DNA of 64,000 nucleotides, from NCBI RefSeq assembly GCF_017313275.1, contig NZ_JAFLNM010000001.1, positions 248,001 to 312,000 on the forward strand, in the 5' to 3' direction. This stretch comes from Flagellimonas profundi (GTDB taxonomy: Bacteria > Bacteroidota > Bacteroidia > Flavobacteriales > Flavobacteriaceae). Made by a program: the position numbers and the translations under genes. Under the pieces are notes generated by a model. That model was not told the origin of the DNA. It searched no databases and was given only the letters and a program-made list of their open reading frames with translations. Position 1 is the stretch's first letter. Every line of letters starts with the position of its first letter. Of this stretch, positions 16,650-25,044 are shown one piece after another.

Positions 16650-17721
16650 TTACGTTCGTGTTTATCAGGGAGGTCTCGGATGGGATGGAAAGAGTGAACA
16701 GCGCCCCGCCCTTCTTTCTGTTTTCCAGGGTCACTTTTCCGTCCATGGCTTCGATAAAGCCCTTGACAATGGAAAGGCCCAGTCCTGTTCCACCAGTGGT
16801 ATGCTCCAGGCGGTAGAATTTTAAGAATACGGAGTCCAATTCATTTTTGGGAAAGCCATTTCCATTGTCCGAGATCATGATGATACAACCCTCCTTGGAA
16901 CGAGAGGCTCTTATGGTCAGGATTGAGTTTTTCGGTGTGTGCTGAAGACCGTTGTGGAGAATATTGTGGAGAACCTGCTCTAACAGCCCACCATCCAACT
17001 TAAACAATGGGAGGCCTTCTTTGGGCTCAAATACGAGCTTGTGGTCCGCAGCATCTTCTTGGTTCCTTCTAATGACGGAAAAAATGATTTCATTGATGTC
17101 ACACCAATCTTTTTTGGGTTTGATGAACCCAGCTTCCAGTCTGCTCATACTTAAAAGGTTCTCCACTTGTCTATTTAACCGGAGTCCGGCAATCCCTATT
17201 TCTGAATAAAGCTCATTTTTATTTTCTTCGGAGAGCCTGGAACTGTTTTCTTTGATAGTGTCCACAGCACCGATAATGGTTGCGATCGGTGTCCGTAATT
17301 CATGTGATAAGGAGTTTAACAAAGTATTGTACAGTGCTATGGATTTGATTCGTTCTTCCTCATCCCGTTGTTTCTTTTCAAATTCTCTGATCTTAAAAGT
17401 GAGTACGGCATTTATGGATGCAATCACGAAGTACATCAAAAACATAAGACCGTCCTCAGGAGTGTCGATATGGAAAGTCATGGTGGGTGGAATAAAGAAA
17501 AAGTTCCATATGAGAGCACTCAAAAGAGCCGATACCATGACGGGAAAAATATCAAAAAAGATGGCATTGAGGGAAACCGCCATCAATAAAATTAAAGCAA
17601 CGGCACCATAGCCTATAAAATTCACCAAAAAGAAACACAATATGGATGTGCACACAATAAGTAAGAGACTTATGGTATACTGCTTCTCTCTGTTGTAATT
17701 CCTTGTCCTGAGAAAGTCCAA
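16642..17721 (-). CDS. KdpD-like sensor histidine kinase with DUF4118, lacking the KdpD N-terminal domains
   Basis: A 359-residue kinase. Four membrane helices (about 17-110) form a DUF4118 domain like that of KdpD, including FDIFPVMVSALLSALIWNFFFIPP. Then come a HisKA domain (SLSHELRTPIAT, His140) and an HATPase_c domain (NILHNGLQH, DNGNGFP, GGTGLGLSIVKGF). Full KdpD carries a large N-terminal KdpD/UspA region that is missing here, so this is a minimal sensor. It overlaps the response regulator gene and has the shared 15-bp element 31 bases upstream, suggesting autoregulation. Confidence 0.88.
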   Translation of the reverse strand: MDFLRTRNYNREKQYTISLLLIVCTSILCFFLVNFIGYGAVALILLMAVSLNAIFFDIFPVMVSALLSALIWNFFFIPPTMTFHIDTPEDGLMFLMYFVIASINAVLTFKIREFEKKQRDEEERIKSIALYNTLLNSLSHELRTPIATIIGAVDTIKENSSRLSEENKNELYSEIGIAGLRLNRQVENLLSMSRLEAGFIKPKKDWCDINEIIFSVIRRNQEDAADHKLVFEPKEGLPLFKLDGGLLEQVLHNILHNGLQHTPKNSILTIRASRSKEGCIIMISDNGNGFPKNELDSVFLKFYRLEHTTGGTGLGLSIVKGFIEAMDGKVTLENRKKGGALFTLSIPSETSLINTNVNG

Positions 17722-17751
17722 ACCCTTTTTTGGTAAAGTTAGCTAGAACGA

Positions 17752-17766
17752 TATAAAGATTTTATA
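17752..17766 (-). promoter_or_regulatory. Shared 15-bp element upstream of the kinase gene
   Basis: An exact match to the element before trkH (TATAAAATCTTTATA on the minus strand), followed on the plus strand by GGATTTATAT. It lies in the divergent region shared with terC, so it could also influence that gene. Confidence 0.6.
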
Positions 17767-17854
17767 TGGATTTATATCAATACTGAATTTAGGCAACCTT
17801 TTTTTTACCTGACGTTGTACTTTATCTATTTTAGAACCTTAAAGTTTAATTTAT

Positions 17855-18790
17855 ATGTTGGTTTGGGCCCTTTTTCTTTTAGGCATCTTTTTTTTCTTGG
17901 CATTGGATCTTGGGGTTTTCAATAGAAAGGCCCATATCATCAGTGTAAGGGAGGCATCTTTATGGACAGGGATCTGGGTTACGTTGTCCATGTTGTTCTC
18001 CGGCGTCATTTATTGGTTGTATGCAACGGGAAAGATGGATAACGTGGATTCTTTGAAACCTATGGATTCAAGTCTGAAATATATTACGGGCTACCTTATC
18101 GAACTCTCCTTGAGTGTGGATAATATTTTTGTCATTGCTGTTATTTTTGGTTCATTCAACATACCCCAAAAATACCAGCACCGTGTCTTGTTTTGGGGCA
18201 TCTTGGGAGCTATAATTTTTAGGGCTCTAATGATTTTTTTTGGGGTTGCTTTAATTAAAAAATTCAGTTTTACGACTTACATCTTCGGTGCTTTCTTGAT
18301 TTTTACGGCCATAAAGATGTTGGTGTCACAGCAAAAGGTATTTAATCCCAAAAAGTCATTTATTTATAGGAACCTTAGAAAGTTTTTGCCCATTACCTCA
18401 AACATGCAAGGACAGAAGTTCTTTATTAAATTGCGCTATATAACAGCGGCCACTCCGTTGTTTATCGCTTTGGTCATTATTGAATTTACGGATATTCTCT
18501 TTGCTTTGGACAGTGTTCCGGCCATATTGGCCATCACCTCTGATCCATTTTTGGTGTTCAGTTCCAATATATTTGCCATTTTGGGACTTCGATCCATGTA
18601 TTTTTTCTTGGCACACATGATAAACAAGTTTTACCACTTAAAATATAGTTTGGTTGCCATATTGAGCTTCGTAGGGGTAAAATTGATTTTGGCCCATTAT
18701 TATACTTTTCCTGAATGGTTCTCTTTAAGTTTTATCGGATTGGCCTTGCTCCTCGGGATTATAGCCTCAACAAGGAACGAGAAAGAGTAA
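17855..18790 (+). CDS. TerC/Alx-family membrane protein
   Basis: A 311-residue polytopic protein of the TerC family, with about nine helices. Family motifs are LALDLGVFNRKAHIISVREASLWTG split across helices 1-2, ELSLSVDNIFVIAVIF, and EFTDILFALDSVPAILAIT. The conserved acidic residues in these motifs line the presumed metal path. Members are linked to tellurite resistance and to manganese export (Alx, YkoY). No yybP-ykoY riboswitch was recognisable in the 130 bp upstream. It is divergent from the KdpDE-like pair. Confidence 0.88.
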   Translation: MLVWALFLLGIFFFLALDLGVFNRKAHIISVREASLWTGIWVTLSMLFSGVIYWLYATGKMDNVDSLKPMDSSLKYITGYLIELSLSVDNIFVIAVIFGSFNIPQKYQHRVLFWGILGAIIFRALMIFFGVALIKKFSFTTYIFGAFLIFTAIKMLVSQQKVFNPKKSFIYRNLRKFLPITSNMQGQKFFIKLRYITAATPLFIALVIIEFTDILFALDSVPAILAITSDPFLVFSSNIFAILGLRSMYFFLAHMINKFYHLKYSLVAILSFVGVKLILAHYYTFPEWFSLSFIGLALLLGIIASTRNEKE

Positions 18791-19391
18791 TACAATAGCA
18801 ATTATCATCCGTTAATTTTAAATTTATTGTTCCAACGGGTCGGTTAAGCTGTTCAATAGGAGCGATTAATTACCTTAAGCAAGAATCATTGTCATTTTTT
18901 AATTACTACCAACGATCTTCGATATGCGCCGTAGTGCACTTATAAAAACTAAATTTAGACTTAGTACAACTCTTAAATATACGAAAAAGCCAGAGATGAG
19001 GCACATACTCCGCTATGCTGCAATTGGAGTGTATATTCCAAATTCACTCGAGAAATTTCTATATGTGAACTCTGATTTTGTCCTGGCAGCCAAATGATTT
19101 TCATAAGCTATTTTTAGGCTTAAGTAGGTTAAATTGATTTTAAGACAAAATTAAAAAAATACTGCTGAGACATAAGATAATTAATTCCAATGGATTTCTA
19201 TTAATAATCATTAAATGAGTTTTATAAAACATAAGAATGCCAGCCTGGTTTAAGTAAAAAGAATTTGGAAAAATAGAATGATATTTACGGGGTTTAGTGG
19301 TCTTTAAAAAATCAAAATGGGTGTAAAAATTTGTTTTGATTTATATATGCAGAAGTGCCATTATCATAATCAAAACTCCACTCGAAGAGAA
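18791..19391. other. 600-bp AT-rich region without an established gene
   Basis: No protein family is recognised. The only open stretch of note is the 57-residue frame at 18924-19097, listed separately. The rest is AT-rich sequence without strong hairpins. Confidence 0.4.
18924..19097 (+). CDS. Possible small basic protein, unknown
   Basis: An ATG-started open frame of 57 codons. It is rich in Lys/Arg in its first half (MRRSALIKTKFRL, YTKKPEMRHILRY) and has an amphipathic hydrophobic second half (AAIGVYIPNSLEKFLYVNSD). Codon composition is unlike noise but not strongly gene-like, and there is no homology I can name. Confidence 0.2.
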   Translation: MRRSALIKTKFRLSTTLKYTKKPEMRHILRYAAIGVYIPNSLEKFLYVNSDFVLAAK

Positions 19392-20090
19392 TTATGGCTT
19401 TTTCGCCGTAGGGTTATCATAAAGTATTGGCCCTCCCTTTACTCCCGCTTTTACCTCTCCAGTGCTTTTAAGGATCCCCATCTGGAAAATTCGTTTTCTA
19501 AAATTTCGTTTGTCCAGTTCAAGCCCTAGAATATCTTCATAAAGACCCTGTAGTTCCGACAACGTGAATTTTTTTGGGAGCAATTCCCCCATGACCAATC
19601 TGTCCTTGAGGTTGTTCTTGAGGTACATATGGGCATCATGGATGATTTGGGCATGGTCAAAACCTAAATTTTTGGGAATCTCATCCAAATCGAACCAAGC
19701 AATCTGTTCCACGTTGCCCTTTAGAAAAAGAGGATGGTTTTCTGGTCGTACCAAAGCATAAAACGAAACGGTGACAACTCGTTTTATAGGGTGTCTGTTT
19801 ATGTTGGAATAGACCTTCACTTGTTCAAAATGGATGTTCTTTACACCAGTCAGCGCAAAAAGGACTTTATGGGTACAATCTTCAATATTTTCATGGGCTT
19901 CCATTACTCCGCCCGGTAACATCCAATGGTCGGTGAACTCACCGACGGACCTTTTGGTCAGCAATAGCTTCAATCGATGGTCAACATAGCCGAAAACCGC
20001 AATATCTGCCGTTATCGAACATTCGAATGAATCAGCTTTTACTGTTATATTTTGTAAAATCCGTTGTTCAGACACCTTTTTATTGCGCAT
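19392..20090 (-). CDS. NUDIX-domain transcriptional regulator (NrtR/AraR-like) of hexuronate genes
   Basis: A 232-residue protein: a NUDIX-fold N-terminal domain (about 25-150) plus a winged-helix C-terminal domain (FTLSELQGLYEDILGLELDKRNFRKRIFQMGIL). The NUDIX box is damaged: after GGVMEAHE the expected REUxEExG reads HKVLFALTG, so the catalytic glutamates are missing and hydrolysis is unlikely. This is the pattern of NUDIX-related regulators that sense a metabolite. Position supports the role: it is divergent from the uxuB-uxuA-TRAP operon, with a perfect inverted repeat between them. The effector is probably a pathway intermediate; that is inference. Confidence 0.82.
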   Translation of the reverse strand: MRNKKVSEQRILQNITVKADSFECSITADIAVFGYVDHRLKLLLTKRSVGEFTDHWMLPGGVMEAHENIEDCTHKVLFALTGVKNIHFEQVKVYSNINRHPIKRVVTVSFYALVRPENHPLFLKGNVEQIAWFDLDEIPKNLGFDHAQIIHDAHMYLKNNLKDRLVMGELLPKKFTLSELQGLYEDILGLELDKRNFRKRIFQMGILKSTGEVKAGVKGGPILYDNPTAKKP

Positions 20091-20127
20091 TTGATTTTTT
20101 TATAATTATAAAACTTATAAATTAGCA

Positions 20128-20148
20128 TCTGTGTCAAAAGTACACAGA
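20128..20148. promoter_or_regulatory. Inverted repeat, candidate operator of the NUDIX regulator
   Basis: Perfect 7-base arms TCTGTGT and ACACAGA are separated by CAAAAGT. On the minus strand TACTTTTG within it fits a Bacteroidota -7 element, so binding here could block the regulator's own promoter. A second palindrome, TTATAATTATAA, lies nearby at about 20099-20110. Confidence 0.6.
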
Positions 20149-20200
20149 AACAACAAATTTTAAACAGAATGAATCAAAGATTTTGATTCTAAATGCAGGG

Positions 20201-21019
20201 ATGGGCAATACCTTATTCGATATTACAGGAAAAGTAATTTTAATCACAGGAGGTACCGGTGTGCTGGGCAGTAGTATGGCCGAGTATCTACTTTCTGAAA
20301 AGGCCAAGGTCGTTCTTATGGGGCAGACCCGAACCAAGGTGGAAGACAAGTTAAACGAGCTAAAACAGAAATACTCCTATGTCCTAGGATTTTCCGGTAG
20401 TGTATTGGACAATCATTTCTTGATGGAAGTAAAAAACCAAGTTGTGAATACTTGGGGAAGGATTGATGTGCTCATCAATGCAGCAGGTGGCAACATGCCC
20501 GGCGCAGTAATAGGAGAGGACCAGACCATTTTCGATTTAAATATGGAGGACTTTAGAAAAGTATCTGAATTAAACTTGGATGGCTCGGTGATTCCCTCCT
20601 TGGTTTTCGGAAAACAAATGGCGGAACAAGGACATGGTTGCATTCTCAATGTATCGTCCATGGCAGCCACTCAAGCACTTACACGCGTTGTGGGATATTC
20701 GGCCTCCAAGGCGGCCATTGATAATTTTACCAAATGGATGGCAACCGAACTGGCCCTGAAATTTGGGGAAGGTCTTCGGGTAAACGCGATTGCCCCGGGG
20801 TTTTTTATCAGCAATCAAAACAGGAGGTTGCTTTTAAATGAAGATGGCAGCTATACCGACCGTGGCAAAACAATTATCGACAATACGCCCATGAAACGCT
20901 TTGGAAATGCCAATGAGCTGCATGGAGCCGTTCATTGGCTTATTAGCGATGCTGCCAGTTTTGTAACTGGCGCCATCATTCCTATTGATGGTGGATTTAG
21001 TGCTTTTAGTGGTGTATAA
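20201..21019 (+). CDS. uxuB: SDR-family D-mannonate (fructuronate) oxidoreductase
   Basis: About 272 residues starting at [12 protein letters not shown]; a TTG at 20183 is an in-frame alternative but adds nothing conserved. A classical short-chain dehydrogenase: [11 protein letters not shown] cofactor loop, NAAGG, catalytic Ser in [13 protein letters not shown] with Tyr and Lys, and an [10 protein letters not shown] end. It interconverts D-fructuronate and D-mannonate with NAD(P)H. The assignment rests on SDR type plus position directly before uxuA; it is not homologous to the long-chain E. coli UxuB. First gene of the hexuronate operon. Confidence 0.82.
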   Translation: MGNTLFDITGKVILITGGTGVLGSSMAEYLLSEKAKVVLMGQTRTKVEDKLNELKQKYSYVLGFSGSVLDNHFLMEVKNQVVNTWGRIDVLINAAGGNMPGAVIGEDQTIFDLNMEDFRKVSELNLDGSVIPSLVFGKQMAEQGHGCILNVSSMAATQALTRVVGYSASKAAIDNFTKWMATELALKFGEGLRVNAIAPGFFISNQNRRLLLNEDGSYTDRGKTIIDNTPMKRFGNANELHGAVHWLISDAASFVTGAIIPIDGGFSAFSGV

Positions 21020-21026
21020 AGAAGAG

Positions 21027-22217
21027 ATGGACATAGGATTGGAACAAACATGGCGATGGTATGGGGCAGATGATACCGTTTCCTTGGCAGATATTAAAAT
21101 GGCCGGCGCAACTGGTATTGTTACTGCCCTGCACCATATTCCAAATGGGGAAACCTGGTCAATGGATGAAATTGAAAAAAGGAAAAATGAAATAGAATCC
21201 ATGGGACTCACATGGTCCGTTGTGGAAAGTATTCCAGTACATGAGGATATTAAAAGACGAGTAGGGGATTTTGAATTTTACATCGAGAATTACAAAAAAA
21301 GTATAGAGAACTTGGGCCATTGTGGTATCGATACGGTTTGCTACAATTTTATGCCCGTTCTGGACTGGACACGCACAAATTTGGCTTATGAGCTTCCAGA
21401 TGGTTCAAAAGCATTGTATTTTAATCGTGTTGAGCTCGCTGTTTTTGAACTTTTTCTTTTGAAGCGCAACGAAGCTTTTCAAAAATATACCGAACCAGAG
21501 ATTGATGATGCCCGAAAACATTTTGAAAAAATGGACGATTATCAGAAGAACCAACTGATCTCCAATATTATTGCAGGGCTACCAGGTGCGGAAGAAGGTT
21601 ATTCACTGGACCAATTCAGAAATGCCTTGGCAGCTTATAATGGCATTGGGGAAGAGGAATTACGGGCAAATCTGTATGATTTTATCCGGCAGATTACACC
21701 AACTGCAGAAAAAGAGGGCGTCTATCTGGCCATTCATCCAGATGATCCACCATATCCCATTCTGGGCTTGCCCAGGGTCGTAAGTACGGAATCTGACGCC
21801 CGAGCGCTTTTGGAAGCCTATGAAAGCCCGAACAATGGACTTTGTTTTTGTACGGGTTCCTATGGTGTTCGGATGGATAATGATTTGGTCGGGATGGCAA
21901 AACGCATGGCGGGCCACATTAATTTTGTTCATTTAAGAAGTACCAAAAGGGATGATGAGGGTAATTTTTGCGAAGCAGATCATTTGGATGGTGATGTGGA
22001 TATGTATGGTGTGATGAAGGCGCTCATGGAAGAACAGGTAAGGCGTAAAAGTAGTGGGAATGGTCGCACAAGAATGCCCATGCGTCCCGACCATGGGCAC
22101 CAAATGCTGGACGATTTAAAAAAACAGACCAATCCCGGTTACTCGGCTATTGGTCGTCTCCGGGGATTGGCAGAATTAAGGGGTTTGATGTTGGGTATTG
22201 AAAAATCTTTGGGGTGA
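21027..22217 (+). CDS. uxuA: Mannonate dehydratase
   Basis: About 396 residues starting at [13 protein letters not shown] (21027), seven bases after the uxuB stop; an earlier in-frame start at 20985 lies inside uxuB. Family landmarks are [36 protein letters not shown] and MRPDHGHQM. It dehydrates D-mannonate to 2-keto-3-deoxy-D-gluconate using a divalent metal held by His, Cys and Asp residues in these motifs. Length matches UxuA. Position between uxuB and the uronate transporter is as expected. Confidence 0.93.
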   Translation: MDIGLEQTWRWYGADDTVSLADIKMAGATGIVTALHHIPNGETWSMDEIEKRKNEIESMGLTWSVVESIPVHEDIKRRVGDFEFYIENYKKSIENLGHCGIDTVCYNFMPVLDWTRTNLAYELPDGSKALYFNRVELAVFELFLLKRNEAFQKYTEPEIDDARKHFEKMDDYQKNQLISNIIAGLPGAEEGYSLDQFRNALAAYNGIGEEELRANLYDFIRQITPTAEKEGVYLAIHPDDPPYPILGLPRVVSTESDARALLEAYESPNNGLCFCTGSYGVRMDNDLVGMAKRMAGHINFVHLRSTKRDDEGNFCEADHLDGDVDMYGVMKALMEEQVRRKSSGNGRTRMPMRPDHGHQMLDDLKKQTNPGYSAIGRLRGLAELRGLMLGIEKSLG

Positions 22218-22278
22218 GGCTAAAAGGAACTTTGAATTTTTCCATGGGGAACAAAATCTATATCAAGAAAATTGGGGT

Positions 22279-23259
22279 ATGAAACTAGTCAGGACTGTTT
22301 TATGGGGCGTCTTTCTTGTACAGTTTTCGGGCTGTATGCAGGATGATGGGGCAAAAACAATCCGGTTGGCCCATGGCTTGGATGTAAACCACTCCGTGCA
22401 TAGGGCCATGGTGAAAATGGGTGAAGACCTTGATAGTATTTCCGGAGGTAAGCTCCACGTGGAGATTTATCCCAACCAACAATTGGGTACCGAACGTGAA
22501 ATTTTGGAATTGATTCAACTCGGCAGTCTCGATATGACCAAGGTATCCGTCGCTACTTTGGAGAATTTTGCTCCCAAGACCAGGATTTTGGGGTTGCCCT
22601 ATCTTTTCGAAAGTAGGGAACATGCCTTTAACGTACTGGATGGACCCATCGGCCAAGCATTGTTGGACAATTCCGAAGAATTTAGATTGAAAGGATTAGG
22701 GTATTACGATGCAGGGTTCAGGAGTTTTTATACAGAAAAAGAACCAGTAAACTCCCCGGAAGATTTGAAAGGGCTCAAAATAAGGGTCATGGAAAGTGTG
22801 ACTGCCGTGGACATGGTTAAAAGTCTTGGGGGCTCGCCAACACCAATTTCGTGGGGAGAGCTCTATACCTCGTTACAGCAAGGTGTTGTGGATGGGGCGG
22901 AGAATAATCTCCCTAGTTTTTACCTATCAAGACATTATGAAGTGTGTCCCTATTATTCGTTGGACGAACATACCTTCTCTCCGGATGTATTGATTGTGGG
23001 CACCTCATTTTGGGACAAGCTTACAGCGAAGGAAAAGGAATGGGTGCAAGAAGCGGTAAAACGGTCCCTAAAACATCAAAGAAAGTTATGGGCGTTATCA
23101 GAAGCCGAGGCTTTGGAAGAGGTGCAGAAAGCCGGCGTAAAGATTTCGTATCCGGACAAAGAGCCATTCATCCAAATGACAAAGGAAATGTACAGTACCT
23201 ATGAAAATGATGAAGAATTGAATAAAATGATACAACAAATCAAATCAATGGCAGACTGA
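22279..23259 (+). CDS. dctP: TRAP transporter substrate-binding lipoprotein (DctP)
   Basis: About 326 residues started at MKLVRTVLWGVFLV (22279), which gives a lipoprotein signal with Cys19; an in-frame ATG at 22198 lies inside uxuA. The body shows DctP hallmarks: QLGTEREILELIQLGSLDM, GLKIRVMES with the Arg that contacts substrate carboxylate, and QGVVDGAENN. It binds an organic acid, here most likely a uronate, and delivers it to DctQM. Most DctP proteins are free in the periplasm; this one is predicted to be membrane-anchored. The stop overlaps the next start by one base. Confidence 0.9.
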   Translation: MKLVRTVLWGVFLVQFSGCMQDDGAKTIRLAHGLDVNHSVHRAMVKMGEDLDSISGGKLHVEIYPNQQLGTEREILELIQLGSLDMTKVSVATLENFAPKTRILGLPYLFESREHAFNVLDGPIGQALLDNSEEFRLKGLGYYDAGFRSFYTEKEPVNSPEDLKGLKIRVMESVTAVDMVKSLGGSPTPISWGELYTSLQQGVVDGAENNLPSFYLSRHYEVCPYYSLDEHTFSPDVLIVGTSFWDKLTAKEKEWVQEAVKRSLKHQRKLWALSEAEALEEVQKAGVKISYPDKEPFIQMTKEMYSTYENDEELNKMIQQIKSMAD

Positions 23260-23717
23260 TGGGGTTCAAAAAAACATTGGAACATATTTTGGCCTACACG
23301 CTTGTGTTGCTGATGGGCCTAATGGTCTTGAATGTGCTTTGGCAGGTACTCAGTAGATATGTTATGGGAGAACCAAGCGCCTTTACCGATGAGCTCGCCC
23401 GGTTTTTGATGATCTGGTTGGGATTGTTGGGAGCGGCCTATGTATCCGGAAAAGGAGGCCACGTGGCCATCGATGTATTGGCCAAACGGGCCAGTACCAA
23501 AAATCAGATATTGTTGAAAAGAATGGTCTCTGGCTTCATTATCCTCTTTTGTATTGCGGCCATGGTTACAGGAGGTGGTTGGCTGGTCTATACCACATAT
23601 GAACTAAAACAGTATTCCCCGGCATTGGGTTTGCCCTTGGCCTATGTGTACGTCGTAATTCCCTTGAGTGGATTGATAGTGGTTTACAATAAAATAATTG
23701 ATATCATATCGGATTAA
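23259..23717 (+). CDS. dctQ: TRAP transporter small permease (DctQ)
   Basis: A 152-residue protein with four membrane helices. The family segments LMVLNVLWQVLSRYVMG, FTDELARFLMIWLGLLGAAY and GGHVAIDVL are present. It partners with DctM to form the sodium-driven TRAP permease. It begins on the last base of the dctP stop codon and is followed after five bases by dctM. Confidence 0.92.
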   Translation: MGFKKTLEHILAYTLVLLMGLMVLNVLWQVLSRYVMGEPSAFTDELARFLMIWLGLLGAAYVSGKGGHVAIDVLAKRASTKNQILLKRMVSGFIILFCIAAMVTGGGWLVYTTYELKQYSPALGLPLAYVYVVIPLSGLIVVYNKIIDIISD

Positions 23718-23722
23718 ACGCC

Positions 23723-25018
23723 ATGGAATATATACCCTTACTTGTTTTGATCATCAGTTTTGTGGGCCTTTTGGCCATAGGGACACCTGTGGCCTGGAGT
23801 ATTGCCATTTCATCCATGCTGACGTTATTGGTGAGTGTTCCCACATTACCGGCCTTGGCCACCATATCCCAGCGGATGGCCACTGGTTTGGATAGCTTTG
23901 CCCTGTTGGCCATTCCATTTTTTATTTTATCGGGAGAATTGATGAACCAAGGAGGGATAGCCCACAGATTGATCGCTTTTGCCAAAACTTTGGTAGGGGC
24001 TTTGCCAGGAGGTCTTGCTTTGATCAACATTATCTCCGCAATGTTTATGGGAGCCATAGCAGGATCGGCAATGGCATCGGCATCGGCAATGGGAAGTATT
24101 CTAGGACCGGAAATGGAAAAAGAAGGATATGATAGGGAATTTGCAGCAGCAGTCAATATCACCTCTGCCACAACAGGATTGGTGATTCCGCCAAGTAATA
24201 TTTTGATTGTGTATTCCTTGGCAAGCGGCGGGGCATCGATTGCCGCTCTTTTTTTGGCAGGATACATTCCCGGACTGATAACTGGTCTGTTGCTCATGGT
24301 GGTTGCCATGTTGTGGGCCAAAAAGAAAGGATATGGCACGGGACAACGAAGCTCCTTGGGCAAGGTTGTTAAAACCTTCATTGATGCGGTTCCAAGCCTA
24401 TTTTTGTTGGTTTTGGTCATCGGGGGCATCGTCGCTGGTATTTTTACAGCAACGGAAGCATCTGCCATTGCTGTGCTATACAGTCTTTTGTTGGGTTTTG
24501 TCTATAAGGAGTTAACTTTTAAAAAATTGCCCCATATCTTTTTGAATGCTTCGACCACCACAGCTGTTGTTATGTTGCTGATTGCAGCTTCCATGAGTAT
24601 GTCATGGGCGCTTTCCTTTGAACATATTCCGCAGGATATCAGCTCAGGACTATTGTCCATTACCGATAACAAGATTGGCTTGTTGCTTATCATAAACCTG
24701 ATATTGTTGGTGGTGGGTATTTTTATGGATATCACCCCGGCCGTACTCATATTCACTCCTATTTTTTTACCCATTGTGACGAAATTGGGAATAGATCCCG
24801 TGCATTTTGGTATCATCATGATCCTGAACCTTTGCATTGGTTTGTGTACACCACCTGTGGGTTCGGTTCTCTTTGTGGGGGTAGGTATTGCAAAGACATC
24901 CATAGAAAAAGTGATCAAGCCCTTACTGCCCCTATTTGTGGCGATGATTTTGGCATTGTTTCTCATTACCTACATACCAGAGTTGGCCCTATGGCTTCCC
25001 GGTTTGTTTGGACTTTAA
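23723..25018 (+). CDS. dctM: TRAP transporter large permease (DctM)
   Basis: A 431-residue protein of about 12 helices. Landmarks are the start TPVAWSIAISSMLTLL, the first hairpin FFILSGELMNQGGIAHRL, the GSAMASASAMGSILGPEM loop, TSATTGLVIPPSN, and DITPAVLIFTPIFLPI. It is the channel subunit of the TRAP transporter. With dctP and dctQ it makes a complete importer embedded in a glucuronate catabolic operon, so a hexuronate is the probable cargo. Confidence 0.93.
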   Translation: MEYIPLLVLIISFVGLLAIGTPVAWSIAISSMLTLLVSVPTLPALATISQRMATGLDSFALLAIPFFILSGELMNQGGIAHRLIAFAKTLVGALPGGLALINIISAMFMGAIAGSAMASASAMGSILGPEMEKEGYDREFAAAVNITSATTGLVIPPSNILIVYSLASGGASIAALFLAGYIPGLITGLLLMVVAMLWAKKKGYGTGQRSSLGKVVKTFIDAVPSLFLLVLVIGGIVAGIFTATEASAIAVLYSLLLGFVYKELTFKKLPHIFLNASTTTAVVMLLIAASMSMSWALSFEHIPQDISSGLLSITDNKIGLLLIINLILLVVGIFMDITPAVLIFTPIFLPIVTKLGIDPVHFGIIMILNLCIGLCTPPVGSVLFVGVGIAKTSIEKVIKPLLPLFVAMILALFLITYIPELALWLPGLFGL

Positions 25019-25044
25019 TCGATTTGTAAAGTAAATTTTAAAAT

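Noticed and set aside
17722-17854. Possible yybP-ykoY manganese riboswitch before terC.
   Set aside because: The interval is AT-rich, lacks the conserved purine-rich loops and contains the kinase promoter element instead.
23704-24468. A 254-codon open frame antisense to dctM.
   Set aside because: It mirrors the codons of a strongly conserved permease; composition (Met/Ile/Ala/Lys-rich) is that of antisense reading and there is no independent promoter or homology.
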